Origin: an uncultured Mollicutes bacterium
Lineage (GTDB): Bacteria > Bacillota_I > Bacilli_A > RFN20 > CAG-826
Assembly: GCA_900540395.1 (NCBI GenBank)
Contig: UQFQ01000003.1
Location: 1 to 64,000 of the forward strand
DNA length: 64,000 bases
Reading direction: 5' to 3'
Notes under the pieces: generated by a model
Told to the model about the DNA's origin: nothing
The model's database searches: none
The model's input: the letters and a program-made list of their open reading frames with translations, nothing else
Translations under genes and position numbers: made by a program
In this document: positions 1-8,692 of the stretch, in pieces
How the letters are laid out: each line of letters opens with the position of its first letter
Position numbering within the stretch: the stretch's first letter is position 1

Positions 1-19
1 AGTCCAGCCACCCCAGCCA
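1..19 (+). tRNA. 3' end of tRNA-Gln, cut by window edge
   Basis: The first 19 bases look like the 3' part of a tRNA: T-stem 3' strand CCAGC, acceptor 3' strand CACCCCA, discriminator G and encoded CCA. A 5' strand of TGGGGTG would be needed, and a U1-A72 pair with G73 is typical of bacterial tRNA-Gln. The anticodon lies outside the window, so the identity is inferred. It begins the Gln-Lys-Leu cluster. Confidence 0.7.
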
Positions 20-28
20 ATTACATAT

Positions 29-104
29 GATCCACTAGCTCAGTCGGTAGAGCACTTGACTTTTAATCAAGGTGTCTGGAGTTCGAATCTCCAGTGGATC
101 ACCA
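29..104 (+). tRNA. tRNA-Lys (anticodon TTT)
   Basis: Full cloverleaf of 76 bases with encoded CCA. Acceptor GATCCAC pairs perfectly with GTGGATC; anticodon stem CTTGA/TCAAG holds loop CTTTTAA with anticodon TTT at 62-64; T-arm is CTGGA/TCCAG around TTCGAAT. It starts 9 bases after the preceding tRNA and ends 7 bases before the next, so all three are probably processed from one transcript. Confidence 0.97.
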
Positions 105-111
105 AAAAAGT

Positions 112-198
112 GCCCAGGTGGCGGAATAGGTAGACGCGCAGGACTTAAAATCCTGTGGTAGCAATACCATACCGGTTCGATTCCGGTCCCGGGCACCA
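112..198 (+). tRNA. tRNA-Leu (anticodon TAA)
   Basis: Class II tRNA of 87 bases with a long variable arm and encoded CCA. Anticodon stem CAGGA/TCCTG encloses CTTAAAA, anticodon TAA at 146-148. The T-arm ACCGG/CCGGT is perfect. The acceptor GCCCAGG against CCCGGGC has an A-C mismatch at the fifth pair, which is unusual but tolerable. Last gene of the tRNA cluster. Confidence 0.95.
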
Positions 199-211
199 GG
201 TTAAAACATTG

Positions 212-233
212 AGGGGTTAAAATCCCTTTTTTT
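212..233 (+). terminator. Weak terminator after the tRNA cluster
   Basis: AGGG and CCCT arms around an AT-rich loop are followed by a run of seven T. The stem is short, so this is a modest candidate, but its place 14 bases after the tRNA-Leu CCA end fits. Confidence 0.45.
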
Positions 234-273
234 ATTAAATGAGTATTTTTCTTTAATTCTATTTGATTATTGA

Positions 274-279
274 TATAAT
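274..279 (+). promoter_or_regulatory. -10 box of the NifU-like gene
   Basis: Consensus TATAAT 20 bases before the ATG at 300 gives a leader of roughly a dozen bases. No convincing -35 hexamer or Shine-Dalgarno is visible. Confidence 0.5.
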
Positions 280-299
280 CTTTAACTGGGTAAAATAGT

Positions 300-581
300 A
301 TGGAAAATGAAGAAACGATTAGACTAATTAAGAAAACTTTAGATAAAATCAGACCATTTCTTCAAAGAGATGGAGGTGACGTAACTTTTGATTCCTATGA
401 AAATGGAATAGTTTATGTCAATATTCATGGTGCATGTGAAGGTTGTGCTCTTATAAACAATGATATTGAAGAAGGAATCGAAGTTATTTTAATGGAAGAG
501 GTTCCCGGAGTTATCGCTGTACGTTTAGCAAGCGATAAAGCTCTTGTTCAAGAAGCAATGAAAAAAGCTGGTCAACAATAG
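300..581 (+). CDS. NifU-like iron-sulfur scaffold (NifU C-terminal domain only)
   Basis: A 93-residue protein that is essentially one NifU C-terminal domain (Nfu type). The family binds a labile 4Fe-4S cluster through a CxxC motif at a dimer interface and hands it to client proteins. The motif is present as GACEGC near residues 44-49, followed by the expected GIE helix. Stand-alone short Nfu proteins are common in Firmicutes. The iron-sulfur users in this window include the Mrp-type ATPase, NrdG and the 1,415-residue activase-like protein. The start is the only ATG and follows a -10 box closely. A terminator overlaps its stop. Confidence 0.88.
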   Translation: MENEETIRLIKKTLDKIRPFLQRDGGDVTFDSYENGIVYVNIHGACEGCALINNDIEEGIEVILMEEVPGVIAVRLASDKALVQEAMKKAGQQ

Positions 582-592
582 GCCAGCTTTTT
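563..592 (+). terminator. Terminator overlapping the NifU-like stop codon
   Basis: AAAAGCTGG pairs with CCAGCTTTTT around an 11-base loop; the 5' arm lies in the last codons of the gene and the 3' arm runs into T. It is symmetric enough to work also for the convergent CysQ-like gene. Confidence 0.85.
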
Positions 593-606
593 ATTTAAAA
601 ATTTCA

Positions 607-1386
607 CTAAAGTAAAATATTTTCTAGTTTGTTAACAATTACATAAGGGTCAAGGTTTCGAACATCTTCACGATTATAAGTCATTCTTGTACCATCAAGT
701 TTAACCACATAACCGCCGCTTTCTTGAACTATTAAATCAAAAGCAGCTGTATCCCATTCCTTAGTTCCACTAGTTAATCTATAAGAAATTTCGCCTTTTC
801 CTTCAGCAATTAAACAAGCTTTTAAACTACTTCCTTTTTTAACAACATTAGTTATTTTATCTTTATGCTTTTCAACGGTTTCTCTTTCCTTTTCAGCAAA
901 ATGATAGACGCTTCTAAAGCAAGTTAAACCGCTAGTTTTGTTAGAAACATGTAGTTTAATAATGTTTCCATCTTTATCAATTTTATAGGCCCCTTCTCCT
1001 TTAACTGCATAATAAATCTCACCAGTCATTGGAATAGCAACCACTCCTACAACAATTTCATGCTTATAAGCTAAAGCAATATTTGTAGTAAATTCTCCAT
1101 CTTTATGAACATAATCTTCTGTTCCATCAAGCGGATCAATAATAAATACATAATCGTTATTTAAACGAGACTTATCATCACGACTTTCTTCAGTTAAAAA
1201 AGCATATGTTGGGAAAGCTTTACTTAAAATGTTTCTAATTAAAATGTCGCTAGTTTTATCTGCTTCAGTTACAGGAGAATCATCATCTTTGTACTCTGTA
1301 TGAAATCCTTCATTGTAATATTTCATTATATTTTTTGAGGCTTCTTTCCCTGCTTCTAACATTTTATTTAATTCTTCTTTATACAA
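607..1386 (-). CDS. cysQ: Inositol monophosphatase family, CysQ-like 3'(2'),5'-bisphosphate nucleotidase
   Basis: 259 residues with the metal-dependent sugar/nucleotide phosphatase signatures: TEESRDD near residue 68, DPLDGTEDYVH near residue 84, and EWDTAAFDL near residue 211. The first two hold the Mg2+ ligands and the last is typical of CysQ rather than plain IMPase, so 3'-phosphoadenosine 5'-phosphate recycling is likely, although inositol phosphate cannot be excluded. The start codon is TTG: a perfect GGAGG lies 7 bases upstream and no suitable ATG exists there. It is preceded by the fba terminator, so it must have its own promoter or depend on read-through. Confidence 0.85.
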   Translation of the reverse strand: MYKEELNKMLEAGKEASKNIMKYYNEGFHTEYKDDDSPVTEADKTSDILIRNILSKAFPTYAFLTEESRDDKSRLNNDYVFIIDPLDGTEDYVHKDGEFTTNIALAYKHEIVVGVVAIPMTGEIYYAVKGEGAYKIDKDGNIIKLHVSNKTSGLTCFRSVYHFAEKERETVEKHKDKITNVVKKGSSLKACLIAEGKGEISYRLTSGTKEWDTAAFDLIVQESGGYVVKLDGTRMTYNREDVRNLDPYVIVNKLENILL

Positions 1387-1404
1387 TTTTTGTCCTCCAA
1401 GAGC

Positions 1405-1434
1405 AAAAATCCCCGCAAAAAGCAGGGATTTTAA
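1405..1434 (-). terminator. Terminator of the rpoE-fba operon
   Basis: AAAATCCC and GGGATTTT pair, with a GC/GC inner stem after one mismatch. It lies just past the fba stop on the minus strand, and the T-rich end faces away from fba. Confidence 0.85.
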
Positions 1435-1453
1435 TAATTTAATTTTACCTTAA

Positions 1454-2332
1454 CTATTCAGCTGCTTTACCATAAGAACCAAAGTTCTTAACGATTTCTA
1501 CAACTTTTTCTTTAATAGCTTCACAGCCAGGTTTTAATAATTTACGTGGATCAAAACCTTTTTTATCAGTATCTAAGTCTTTACCAGCTTCAATATATTT
1601 TCTTGTGCCAGCAGCAAAGACAAGTTGAAGTTCAGTATTAACATTAACTTTGCTAACACCCATTGTAATAGCTTTTCTAACCATGTCGTATGGGATACCA
1701 GTTCCACCATGTAAGACAAGTGGTTTACCATTGGTAGCATCTTGAATTTTCTTTAAAACATCGAAATCAAGACCTTTCCAATCTTTTGGATAAATACCAT
1801 GAATATTTCCAATACCAGCAGCTAAGAAATCCACACCGAGTTCAGCAATTGTTTTACATTCTTCTGGATCAGCTTTTTCTCCAGCAGATGTAACACCATC
1901 TTCACTTCCACCGATTCCGCCGACTTCACATTCAATAGAAATGCCTTTTGAGTGAGCTAAAGCGATTAGCTCTTTACTCTTTGCTAAATTTTCTTCAAAT
2001 GGATAATGTGAACCATCAAACATAACACTAGTAAAACCAGCTTCAATACAAGCTTTAGCGCCTTCGTATGTACCATGGTCAAGATGTAAAGCAACTGGAA
2101 CAGTAATATGTAATGCATCATGGATATTTCTAACCATTTGTGCAACGGTTTTATAACCACACATATACTTTGCAGCACCTTCAGAGACTTCTAAGATAAC
2201 AGGTGTCTTGGTTGCTTCAACGGCTTCTAAAATGGATTTTGTCCATTCAAGATTATTGATGTTAAAAGCAGCAATTGCATAATGACCTTCATGTGCTTTA
2301 TTGATCATTTCTGTTGCACTAACTAATGCCAT
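1454..2332 (-). CDS. fba: Class II fructose-bisphosphate aldolase
   Basis: 292 residues. Cleaves fructose 1,6-bisphosphate to dihydroxyacetone phosphate and glyceraldehyde 3-phosphate in cytoplasmic glycolysis, using Zn2+. Visible family marks: AFNINNLEW near residue 22, the metal site LHLDHGTYE near residue 82, GFTSVMFDGSHYPFEEN near residue 98, ECEVGGIGG near residue 133 and LHGGTGIP near residue 207. Length is normal. The ATG has AGGAGGA upstream at good spacing. It follows rpoE by 34 bases on the same strand, so the two probably share a transcript ending at the hairpin at 1405-1434. Confidence 0.97.
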   Translation of the reverse strand: MALVSATEMINKAHEGHYAIAAFNINNLEWTKSILEAVEATKTPVILEVSEGAAKYMCGYKTVAQMVRNIHDALHITVPVALHLDHGTYEGAKACIEAGFTSVMFDGSHYPFEENLAKSKELIALAHSKGISIECEVGGIGGSEDGVTSAGEKADPEECKTIAELGVDFLAAGIGNIHGIYPKDWKGLDFDVLKKIQDATNGKPLVLHGGTGIPYDMVRKAITMGVSKVNVNTELQLVFAAGTRKYIEAGKDLDTDKKGFDPRKLLKPGCEAIKEKVVEIVKNFGSYGKAAE

Positions 2333-2366
2333 AAAATATATTTCCTCCTAAATTTAATAGCCTCAA

Positions 2367-2780
2367 TTAATCAAGTTTAGATGGATTATCGTAGTCAGTT
2401 TGGTCGTCTGATTCTTCATCATCACTATCATCATCTAAACCTTCTGCTTCGATTTCATCCTTATCATATTCTTCAAAGTCAGTATTTGCTTTGGTTTCTT
2501 CTTCCATATCTGTATAAATATCATTCATATCGATATGAACTTTGTCATAAGTTTGATTGCTTCTTAAATCCCATTCATTGTTTCCTAAAGTAACAAATCT
2601 ACCATCAAGAGACAAGTTTGTGTAAAAATTTGAGATTAAATTTTCTTTTTCTTCTTCGGTGAAACCAATTCTTTCACTAATGACATTGAATAAATCATTA
2701 AATTTAACTTTACGGTTGGTTTCTTTTAAATATGAATAAGCAACATCAACCATTGATTCGTTTCTATAATTTTCTGCCAT
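2367..2780 (-). CDS. rpoE: RNA polymerase delta subunit
   Basis: 137 residues. The N-terminal 80 residues form the HARE-HTH-type fold of RpoE (delta), with the pattern FNDLFNVI...NLSLDGRFVTLGNNEWDLRS; the C-terminal third is almost only Asp and Glu, as expected. Delta binds core polymerase in Firmicutes, displaces nucleic acid and makes transcription sensitive to initiating nucleotide levels. GAGGAAAG lies before the ATG and a TATAAT at 2805-2810 gives a short leader. Its presence is good taxonomic evidence for Bacilli. Followed by fba. Confidence 0.93.
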   Translation of the reverse strand: MAENYRNESMVDVAYSYLKETNRKVKFNDLFNVISERIGFTEEEKENLISNFYTNLSLDGRFVTLGNNEWDLRSNQTYDKVHIDMNDIYTDMEEETKANTDFEEYDKDEIEAEGLDDDSDDEESDDQTDYDNPSKLD

Positions 2781-2804
2781 TTTTTTCTTTCCTCTCGCTA
2801 TTAA

Positions 2805-2810
2805 ATTATA
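2805..2810 (-). promoter_or_regulatory. -10 box of rpoE-fba
   Basis: TATAAT on the minus strand 24 bases before the rpoE start; gltX ends 26 bases upstream, so this is the likely promoter of rpoE-fba. Confidence 0.5.
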
Positions 2811-2836
2811 ATTAAATTAGTATTAAATTACTATAA

Positions 2837-4276
2837 CTATTGAAGACGTTTTAAAGTCTCTTCTTTGCCCAAAATATCAATAATATTAAACATTTCAATT
2901 CCGTGCATTTGCCCAGTTAGTTTAATACGAATAGGCATATATAAATCTTTTCCTTTAATGCCAGTTGCATTTTGAGTCTCCTTAAATAAAGCTTTAACAT
3001 TTATTTCGTTAACTTCATTAAGGTTTTGCAAGGAATTTCTAAAATATTCAATAACTTTATTAGAAGAATCTTTTGCTAATATTGCCTTTTCTTCTTCATC
3101 TAAATTTTCTTTTACCTTAACAACTTCGTTAAGTAATTCAATGATTTCTGCACCAGTATGAATTTCTTGTTTAAAAATTAAAGCAATCTTTTTAAGTTCT
3201 TCATCACTTTTTGGAGTCTTAAACTCCACTTTTTTCATGAATGGAAGAATAAAGTCAAAATATTCTTCATCAGTTAAATGTTTTATATAGTAACTATTTG
3301 TCCAAAGTAATCTTTTATTATCAAACATAGATGGAGAAGCACTTAATCTTGCAGGGTCAAAAGCTTGAATCGCCTCTTCTTTAGTGAAAATTTCTTGATT
3401 CGATTCACTTGTCCATCCAAGTAAAAATAAGAAATTAAAGATAGCCTCTGGCAAGTAGCCTAAATCACGATATTGAGACATAAATTGGAGAATGTTGTGA
3501 TCTCTTTTAGACAATTTTTTTCCGTTTTGATTAACAATAATGGTCATATGACCAAATTGTGGTGGTTCCCAGCCAAAATATTCGTAAATTTGTAATTGCT
3601 TAGGTGTATTTGAAAGATGTTCTTCGCCTCTTAATACATGAGTAATTTCCATTAAATGATCATCAATAACAACGGCAAAGTTATATGTAGGAATGCCGTT
3701 TGATTTCATAATTACGAAATCACCTATATCATTACTATTAAAACTTACATCGCCTCTTACAAGGTCATGGAACTTAAATATATGGTTTTCCATCATTTTA
3801 AGTCTGATAGTTGGTTTGCGACCTTCTTTACGATACTTTTCTTTTTCTTCTTCAGTTAAATTTAAACAATGTCTATTGTATTTAAACGATTTAACACCGT
3901 TAGCGAGTTGTTCTGCTTTCATTTCAGTGAGTTCATCTTCGCTACAATAACATTCATAAGCTACACCCATATCAACTAATTTTTGAGCATACATTTTATA
4001 AATGTCTAATTTCTCCATTTGACGATATGGTGCATATTTAGGATTTGGTTTTTCTGGAGACTCATCAGGCACAATTCCAAGCCAAATTAAGTCATGGAGT
4101 TGACTATCTTCAGCACCAGGAATATTTCTTTCTATATCAGTATCTTCGATTCTAAATACAAAATCTCCGTTATATTTTTTAGCGTATAAAAAATTAAATA
4201 ATGCACTTCTTGCTCCACCAATATGCAAATAACCAGTTGGGGATGGAGCATATCTTACTCTAACTTTTTTATCCAT
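2837..4276 (-). CDS. gltX: Glutamate--tRNA ligase
   Basis: 479 residues from the chosen start. Class I aminoacyl-tRNA synthetase charging tRNA-Glu (and often tRNA-Gln in Firmicutes lacking GlnRS). The HIGH-type motif is GYLHIGGARS near residue 13 and the KMSKS-type motif is KKLSKRD near residue 250. A start 10 codons upstream is possible, but AGAGGTGA at 4281-4288 sits 4-5 bases before the ATG at 4276 and overlaps the longer frame, and homologues begin right at the KVRVRYAPSPTG block. The ATG overlaps the TGA of ispF, so translation is coupled to ispF. Confidence 0.96.
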   Translation of the reverse strand: MDKKVRVRYAPSPTGYLHIGGARSALFNFLYAKKYNGDFVFRIEDTDIERNIPGAEDSQLHDLIWLGIVPDESPEKPNPKYAPYRQMEKLDIYKMYAQKLVDMGVAYECYCSEDELTEMKAEQLANGVKSFKYNRHCLNLTEEEKEKYRKEGRKPTIRLKMMENHIFKFHDLVRGDVSFNSNDIGDFVIMKSNGIPTYNFAVVIDDHLMEITHVLRGEEHLSNTPKQLQIYEYFGWEPPQFGHMTIIVNQNGKKLSKRDHNILQFMSQYRDLGYLPEAIFNFLFLLGWTSESNQEIFTKEEAIQAFDPARLSASPSMFDNKRLLWTNSYYIKHLTDEEYFDFILPFMKKVEFKTPKSDEELKKIALIFKQEIHTGAEIIELLNEVVKVKENLDEEEKAILAKDSSNKVIEYFRNSLQNLNEVNEINVKALFKETQNATGIKGKDLYMPIRIKLTGQMHGIEMFNIIDILGKEETLKRLQ

Positions 4277-4752
4277 CATTTCACCTCTTTTAATAACACT
4301 ACACAATAAGCTTCAATAGCTTTCTTTTCGCCAACAGGTCCAACTCCTTCATTAGTTCCTGCTTTAATCGAAATTTGATCTATACTAATTCCTAATTTAC
4401 CTGAAATTTTTTCCCTCATTTTATCTAAAAAGTCTTTTAATTTAGGCTTTTCACAAGAAATAAAGCAATCAAGGTTTTCTATCTCATAGTGTTTTTCGCT
4501 TAACAATTTCTTTGTATAATCTAGGAAAGATAATGAGCTAACGCCTTTATAGCGATCATCATTTGGCGGAAAATGTTTTCCTAAATCTCCTACATTTAAT
4601 GCTCCGAAAATAGCTTCAACAATAGCATGAGTTAAACAATCACCATCACTATGACTTTCAAGCCCAAACTCATAAGGGATTTGAACCCCTCCCAAAATCA
4701 AAGGAACTCCTTCTTTTAAAATATGTATATCTTTACTAAAACCAATTCTCAT
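4276..4752 (-). CDS. ispF: 2-C-methyl-D-erythritol 2,4-cyclodiphosphate synthase
   Basis: 158 residues. Catalyses the fifth step of the MEP isoprenoid route, closing the cyclodiphosphate with loss of CMP. Metal and active-site marks are visible: GLESHSDGDCLTHAI near residue 30 (Asp and His of the Zn2+ site), LGKHFPPNDDRYKG near residue 57 and the C-terminal GTNEGVGPVG. Family has ADVLLHAI and HFPDTD; here GDCLTHAI and HFPPND, still compatible. It sits 2 bases after ychF and overlaps gltX; ychF-ispF-gltX form one operon. No other MEP gene is in the window. Confidence 0.93.
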   Translation of the reverse strand: MRIGFSKDIHILKEGVPLILGGVQIPYEFGLESHSDGDCLTHAIVEAIFGALNVGDLGKHFPPNDDRYKGVSSLSFLDYTKKLLSEKHYEIENLDCFISCEKPKLKDFLDKMREKISGKLGISIDQISIKAGTNEGVGPVGEKKAIEAYCVVLLKEVK

Positions 4753-4754
4753 AA

Positions 4755-5858
4755 TTAAACATTAAATCTAAAGAAGAAAATATCTCCATCTTTTGCAACA
4801 TAATCTTTTCCTTCAATTCTTAATTTACCTGCTTCTTTCAAAGCGAGTTCGTTTTTATATTGAATGATATCTTCATAAGAGTAAACTTCAGCTTTGATAA
4901 AGCCTTTTTTAAAGTCGGTGTGAATTATTCCCGCACAATCTGGTGCAGTCATTCCGTTTTTAAAAGTCCAAGCTCTAACTTCATCTTCACCAACAGTAAA
5001 GAATGTAGAAAGATTTAATAATCGATAAGCACTTTGGGCTAGTTTATCTAATCCACTCATCTCAACGCCTAAGGTTTTTAAGAATTCAGTTTTTTCTTCC
5101 TTTGAGTATTTCGAAAGTTCAGCTTCAATTTCACAACTAATCGCAATGGCTTGAGCATTCTCTTTTTCAGCGTATGTTTTAACTTCTTGATAGTACTTAC
5201 ATCCATCAAGATTACTTAAATCAGAGTCTGAAACATTTGCGACATAAATAATAGGTTTTATTGTTAAGAAATTGAAATTTTTAAGGATTTTCGTTTCCTC
5301 TTCACTAAATTCAAGTCCTCTTAAAGATTTGCCTGCTTGGAGATGTTCTTTTGCTTTAGAAAGTAAATTTACTTCAATTAAAGCTTCCTTGTCTTTAGAA
5401 ATTCTTGCTTTATTTTCGATTTTAGAAAGTCGATTTTGACAGGTATCTAAATCAGCCATTACAAGTTCAAGATTGATAATTTCAATATCTCTAACTGGGT
5501 CTACGCTATTTTCAACATGAATGATCTCAGGATCATCAAAGCAACGAACAACTTCAATAATAGCGTCAGTTTCTCTGATATGAGATAAAAATTGATTGCC
5601 TAAACCTTCGCCTTTGCTTGCGCCTTTAACAAGACCAGCAATATCGCAAAATTCGAAGGTAGAATATATTGTTTTTCTTGGATTAAAAATTTTAACTAAG
5701 TTATCAACTCTATCATCAGGAACAATAACAGTTCCAACGTTTGGTTTAATTGTTGCAAAAGGATAATTTGCAGCCTCTACATTACTATTTGTAATAGCAT
5801 TAAACAATGTTGATTTCCCAACATTTGGAAGTCCTACAATACCTGCTTTTAAACCCAT
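4755..5858 (-). CDS. ychF: YchF/OLA1 family nucleotide-binding protein
   Basis: 367 residues, the full family length. An Obg-family P-loop protein that prefers ATP over GTP and binds ribosomes. G1 GLPNVGKST is near residue 9, the switch/G3 region CDIAGLVKGASKGEGLG near residue 71, the altered G4 NVSD near residue 208 and the C-terminal TGS domain ends in KDGDIFFFRFNV. AGGAGA precedes the ATG and a TATAAT lies further upstream, so it heads the ychF-ispF-gltX operon. Confidence 0.96.
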   Translation of the reverse strand: MGLKAGIVGLPNVGKSTLFNAITNSNVEAANYPFATIKPNVGTVIVPDDRVDNLVKIFNPRKTIYSTFEFCDIAGLVKGASKGEGLGNQFLSHIRETDAIIEVVRCFDDPEIIHVENSVDPVRDIEIINLELVMADLDTCQNRLSKIENKARISKDKEALIEVNLLSKAKEHLQAGKSLRGLEFSEEETKILKNFNFLTIKPIIYVANVSDSDLSNLDGCKYYQEVKTYAEKENAQAIAISCEIEAELSKYSKEEKTEFLKTLGVEMSGLDKLAQSAYRLLNLSTFFTVGEDEVRAWTFKNGMTAPDCAGIIHTDFKKGFIKAEVYSYEDIIQYKNELALKEAGKLRIEGKDYVAKDGDIFFFRFNV

Positions 5859-5903
5859 AATCTAAAGTTCTCCTAAATCTTTAGTATTATATAGTAATAA
5901 TCA

Positions 5904-5926
5904 TAAAAAATCATTAAAAGTTAATG
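5904..5926 (-). terminator. Possible terminator of the fused ABC pair
   Basis: CATTAA pairs with TTAATG across a 3-base loop; on the minus strand a run of T follows. The stem overlaps the stop codon of the upstream gene. Short stem, moderate support. Confidence 0.45.
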
Positions 5927-8692
5927 CTTCGGACTATTTTCTAAAATGACTGAACGCGTTGCTAAAGAAGAAACTAGAACAACAATTAAAGCGATAATTA
6001 AAATTACAAAAACTGAAAAGAAATTGAACAAAGATAAGGATGATAAGCCAACTATACTTCCAAGAGACTTGCTTACAAAAAAGTTAATAAATATGAGCGA
6101 CAAAATTGAGCTTAAAACGCAGAAAATTGAACTGACCAAATTATCAATAAAGAACATCTTAAATATTTCTCTATTTCTTAATCCTAAAGTTATAAAAAGT
6201 TTAATCTCTCCCTTCTGTTCGTTAGCATTTATAAAAGTTATGATAAAGCTCAAAATTAATGAACTAATAATACTTAAAATAGAAAACCCATAAAGTATAT
6301 ATCTTAAAAAAGTTGTGGACTCTTCTATACTTCTTTCAATCTCTAAAAGAGGATTCTTAAACTCATACTCTTCAAAAAAAGAATTTAGTTTTTCTAATTG
6401 AATTTCATCAACTCGATCGTCCATTTCAAAAATAATTGAATTTGGAATCAACCTAAACGAAGAAATTTTAAATAAGTCTCTAAAAAGCGATATTGAATAA
6501 TCCTTATTGTGATAAATAGAAACACTTTTATCTTCTTCAATTACATCTTTAATTGTTAGTTTTAAAGTTTTAAAAGTTGTATTTAAAATGCCATCATTTA
6601 ACTCGCTTTGGACCAGCATTGTAACGTATAAATTATTATCGATAATATCCTTGTTTTTACTTAAAATCTCTGCAAAACCACCACTAATTATTAGTTCGCT
6701 TAATGAAATAGGTGTATCAACTACCTTGAATTTAACGTTATCAGAAGATGTTTTTAAAGCAAAAGCATCTACGACATTATCAGGAGTTTCGATATTATAA
6801 ATATCTTCAGCCGCTACTCTAGAATGGGCATCAATAATTTCATTTAAATCTTCCTGATATAAAGAAAAGAAGGTCGGATTATTAAACCCAGTAAATATGT
6901 TCGTGCCGTCGTTATAATAACCAGCCGATGAAGAAAAATAATAATTTTCATAATCGAAACCAAACTCATTTAAAGTATTAATAACATCAATTCCTATTGA
7001 ATCTTTAAAGGCATCATAAACATAAACTCGATTGCTATCACGACTACTTTCATATGTTAATGGTCTATATTCAATAGAGTCAGAATCAAAAACATTATCT
7101 TTATACCTTTCATCATAAAATAGTTTATTTAAAAGAACATTTTGATAATCGATTGTCTCAATAAAATATACTTTCTTAAACATCCATGGGTATTCTTCTA
7201 TTTTATTAATATTGTTGGATGATGGAAAACGCATTTGTTCTTCAAAAAGAGTTTCATTAAATAAATTGTCAGTATGATAAACTCTGTTTTTGTTATCGAA
7301 TATTACTCCTTTTAATTTAAATATTTGTTCATCACTATATTGCCAACTATTGTTAATTAATTCTAATGATACAAAATAATCGTTTTTACTTAAGTACTCA
7401 CCTAAACTTTCAAAGTCTCTGAGAATATGAAGGTCTAAACACATCTCCTTCATTTGATCAAAAGTTAAAGAGAGAATAACTTCATCGCTTTTAAGAGGTT
7501 CAGTTTGCTTTGGATAGATTATATATTTTTCATAATCATCTATACAAATATACTCATTAAAATGTCTCGCACTAAATCCACTAATTCGTTTTTTAGAATT
7601 TGAGTTAACATTGTATAAATCGTTTCCATCAATAAAATAGTTCTCGAAATCTACTAAATAATTAACCCCATACCTTTTTATATCTTTAGGATAATTAACT
7701 AATAAGCTTTGTATTGTTTGATTATTTGAAGAGTAATAATCAATGACGCTATTGCTCGAATTTTTCTTGGTTAATACGACTTCATTGGAGCTAACTATGC
7801 TACTAAAAGACGAAGAAATACTTTTATTTAAACTTGTTGTCAACGTCATTGCTAAACCGGATGAAATTAGTGATACTGACAACAGAAAATACTTTACAAG
7901 ATTCCTAATTTTTCTAACTTTAAACAAGTTCTTAAAATGCGAGAAGATAAAATTTAACGATAAAATTCCCTCTTTTTTCTTCTCTTTAAGCTTCATAAGA
8001 CTTAAGTTATCATCCTCAAATTTTTGTTTGTGAAAAATAGGAGTAATTTTTTCATCTTCTAGTTTTAGTATACAATCCGAATATTTTTGAGCGTTTTCTT
8101 CATCGTGAGTAACTACAATAATGGTTGCGTATTGGGAAATATTTCTAAGAATATTAAAAATTTCTGTTGTATTTTCTTGATCTAAGCTCCCAGTTGGCTC
8201 ATCACAAAAAATAACCTCTGGAGAGGTAATTAACGCCCTTCCTATAGCAACTCTTTGCTTTTCTCCACCACTTAAATTTTTAACGAATTGATTTTTTAAA
8301 TTTTCTATTTTTAAAATACTTAAAATTTCATTAACTCTTCTTCTTTTTACTTCTTCACTGCATTTAATAGTTGCATCAAGTGTTACTCTTAAATTGTTGT
8401 AAACAGTGTCTTCCTCAAAAAGATTAAAGTTTTGAAAGACGAATCCGAAATTCCTTAATCTAAAATCTCGCCTTTCTTTTTCGTGCATTTTCTTATAAGA
8501 GTATTGATCAACTTGGATTTCACCTTCATATTCAAGTCCGTTTAAAGAAAGTATATTTAAAAGAGTTGTCTTGCCAGTTCCGCTTTCACCAATTATTGAA
8601 TAAAATTTCTTTTCATTAAAAATGAAATTAAAATTTGAAAATAGTTTTCTATCCCCAAAACTCTTTCCTAAATTCTCAATCTTAATTATCAT
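5921..8692 (-). CDS. Fused ABC transporter ATPase-permease (MacB/FtsX type), large
   Basis: 923 residues. Residues 1-220 are an ABC ATPase: Walker A GESGTGKTTLL near 36, signature LSGGEKQR near 141, Walker B VIFCDEPTGSLD near 160. A membrane helix follows near 266, then about 520 extracellular residues and three C-terminal helices (about 800-915) of the FtsX fold. This is the MacB plan, which works by mechanotransmission on extracytoplasmic substrates such as peptides. Its ATG overlaps the stop of the next gene by ATGA, so the two are co-translated, perhaps as a heterodimer. Substrate cannot be read from the sequence. Confidence 0.85.
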   Translation of the reverse strand: MIIKIENLGKSFGDRKLFSNFNFIFNEKKFYSIIGESGTGKTTLLNILSLNGLEYEGEIQVDQYSYKKMHEKERRDFRLRNFGFVFQNFNLFEEDTVYNNLRVTLDATIKCSEEVKRRRVNEILSILKIENLKNQFVKNLSGGEKQRVAIGRALITSPEVIFCDEPTGSLDQENTTEIFNILRNISQYATIIVVTHDEENAQKYSDCILKLEDEKITPIFHKQKFEDDNLSLMKLKEKKKEGILSLNFIFSHFKNLFKVRKIRNLVKYFLLSVSLISSGLAMTLTTSLNKSISSSFSSIVSSNEVVLTKKNSSNSVIDYYSSNNQTIQSLLVNYPKDIKRYGVNYLVDFENYFIDGNDLYNVNSNSKKRISGFSARHFNEYICIDDYEKYIIYPKQTEPLKSDEVILSLTFDQMKEMCLDLHILRDFESLGEYLSKNDYFVSLELINNSWQYSDEQIFKLKGVIFDNKNRVYHTDNLFNETLFEEQMRFPSSNNINKIEEYPWMFKKVYFIETIDYQNVLLNKLFYDERYKDNVFDSDSIEYRPLTYESSRDSNRVYVYDAFKDSIGIDVINTLNEFGFDYENYYFSSSAGYYNDGTNIFTGFNNPTFFSLYQEDLNEIIDAHSRVAAEDIYNIETPDNVVDAFALKTSSDNVKFKVVDTPISLSELIISGGFAEILSKNKDIIDNNLYVTMLVQSELNDGILNTTFKTLKLTIKDVIEEDKSVSIYHNKDYSISLFRDLFKISSFRLIPNSIIFEMDDRVDEIQLEKLNSFFEEYEFKNPLLEIERSIEESTTFLRYILYGFSILSIISSLILSFIITFINANEQKGEIKLFITLGLRNREIFKMFFIDNLVSSIFCVLSSILSLIFINFFVSKSLGSIVGLSSLSLFNFFSVFVILIIALIVVLVSSLATRSVILENSPKH

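Noticed and set aside
112..198. A-C mismatch in the tRNA-Leu acceptor as sign of a pseudogene
   Set aside because: All other stems are perfect, the CCA is encoded and the gene sits in a tRNA cluster; a single acceptor mismatch is compatible with function.
2381..2593. Histidine-rich plus-strand frame inside rpoE
   Set aside because: It is the antisense image of the Asp/Glu-rich tail of rpoE; no ribosome site and no family match.
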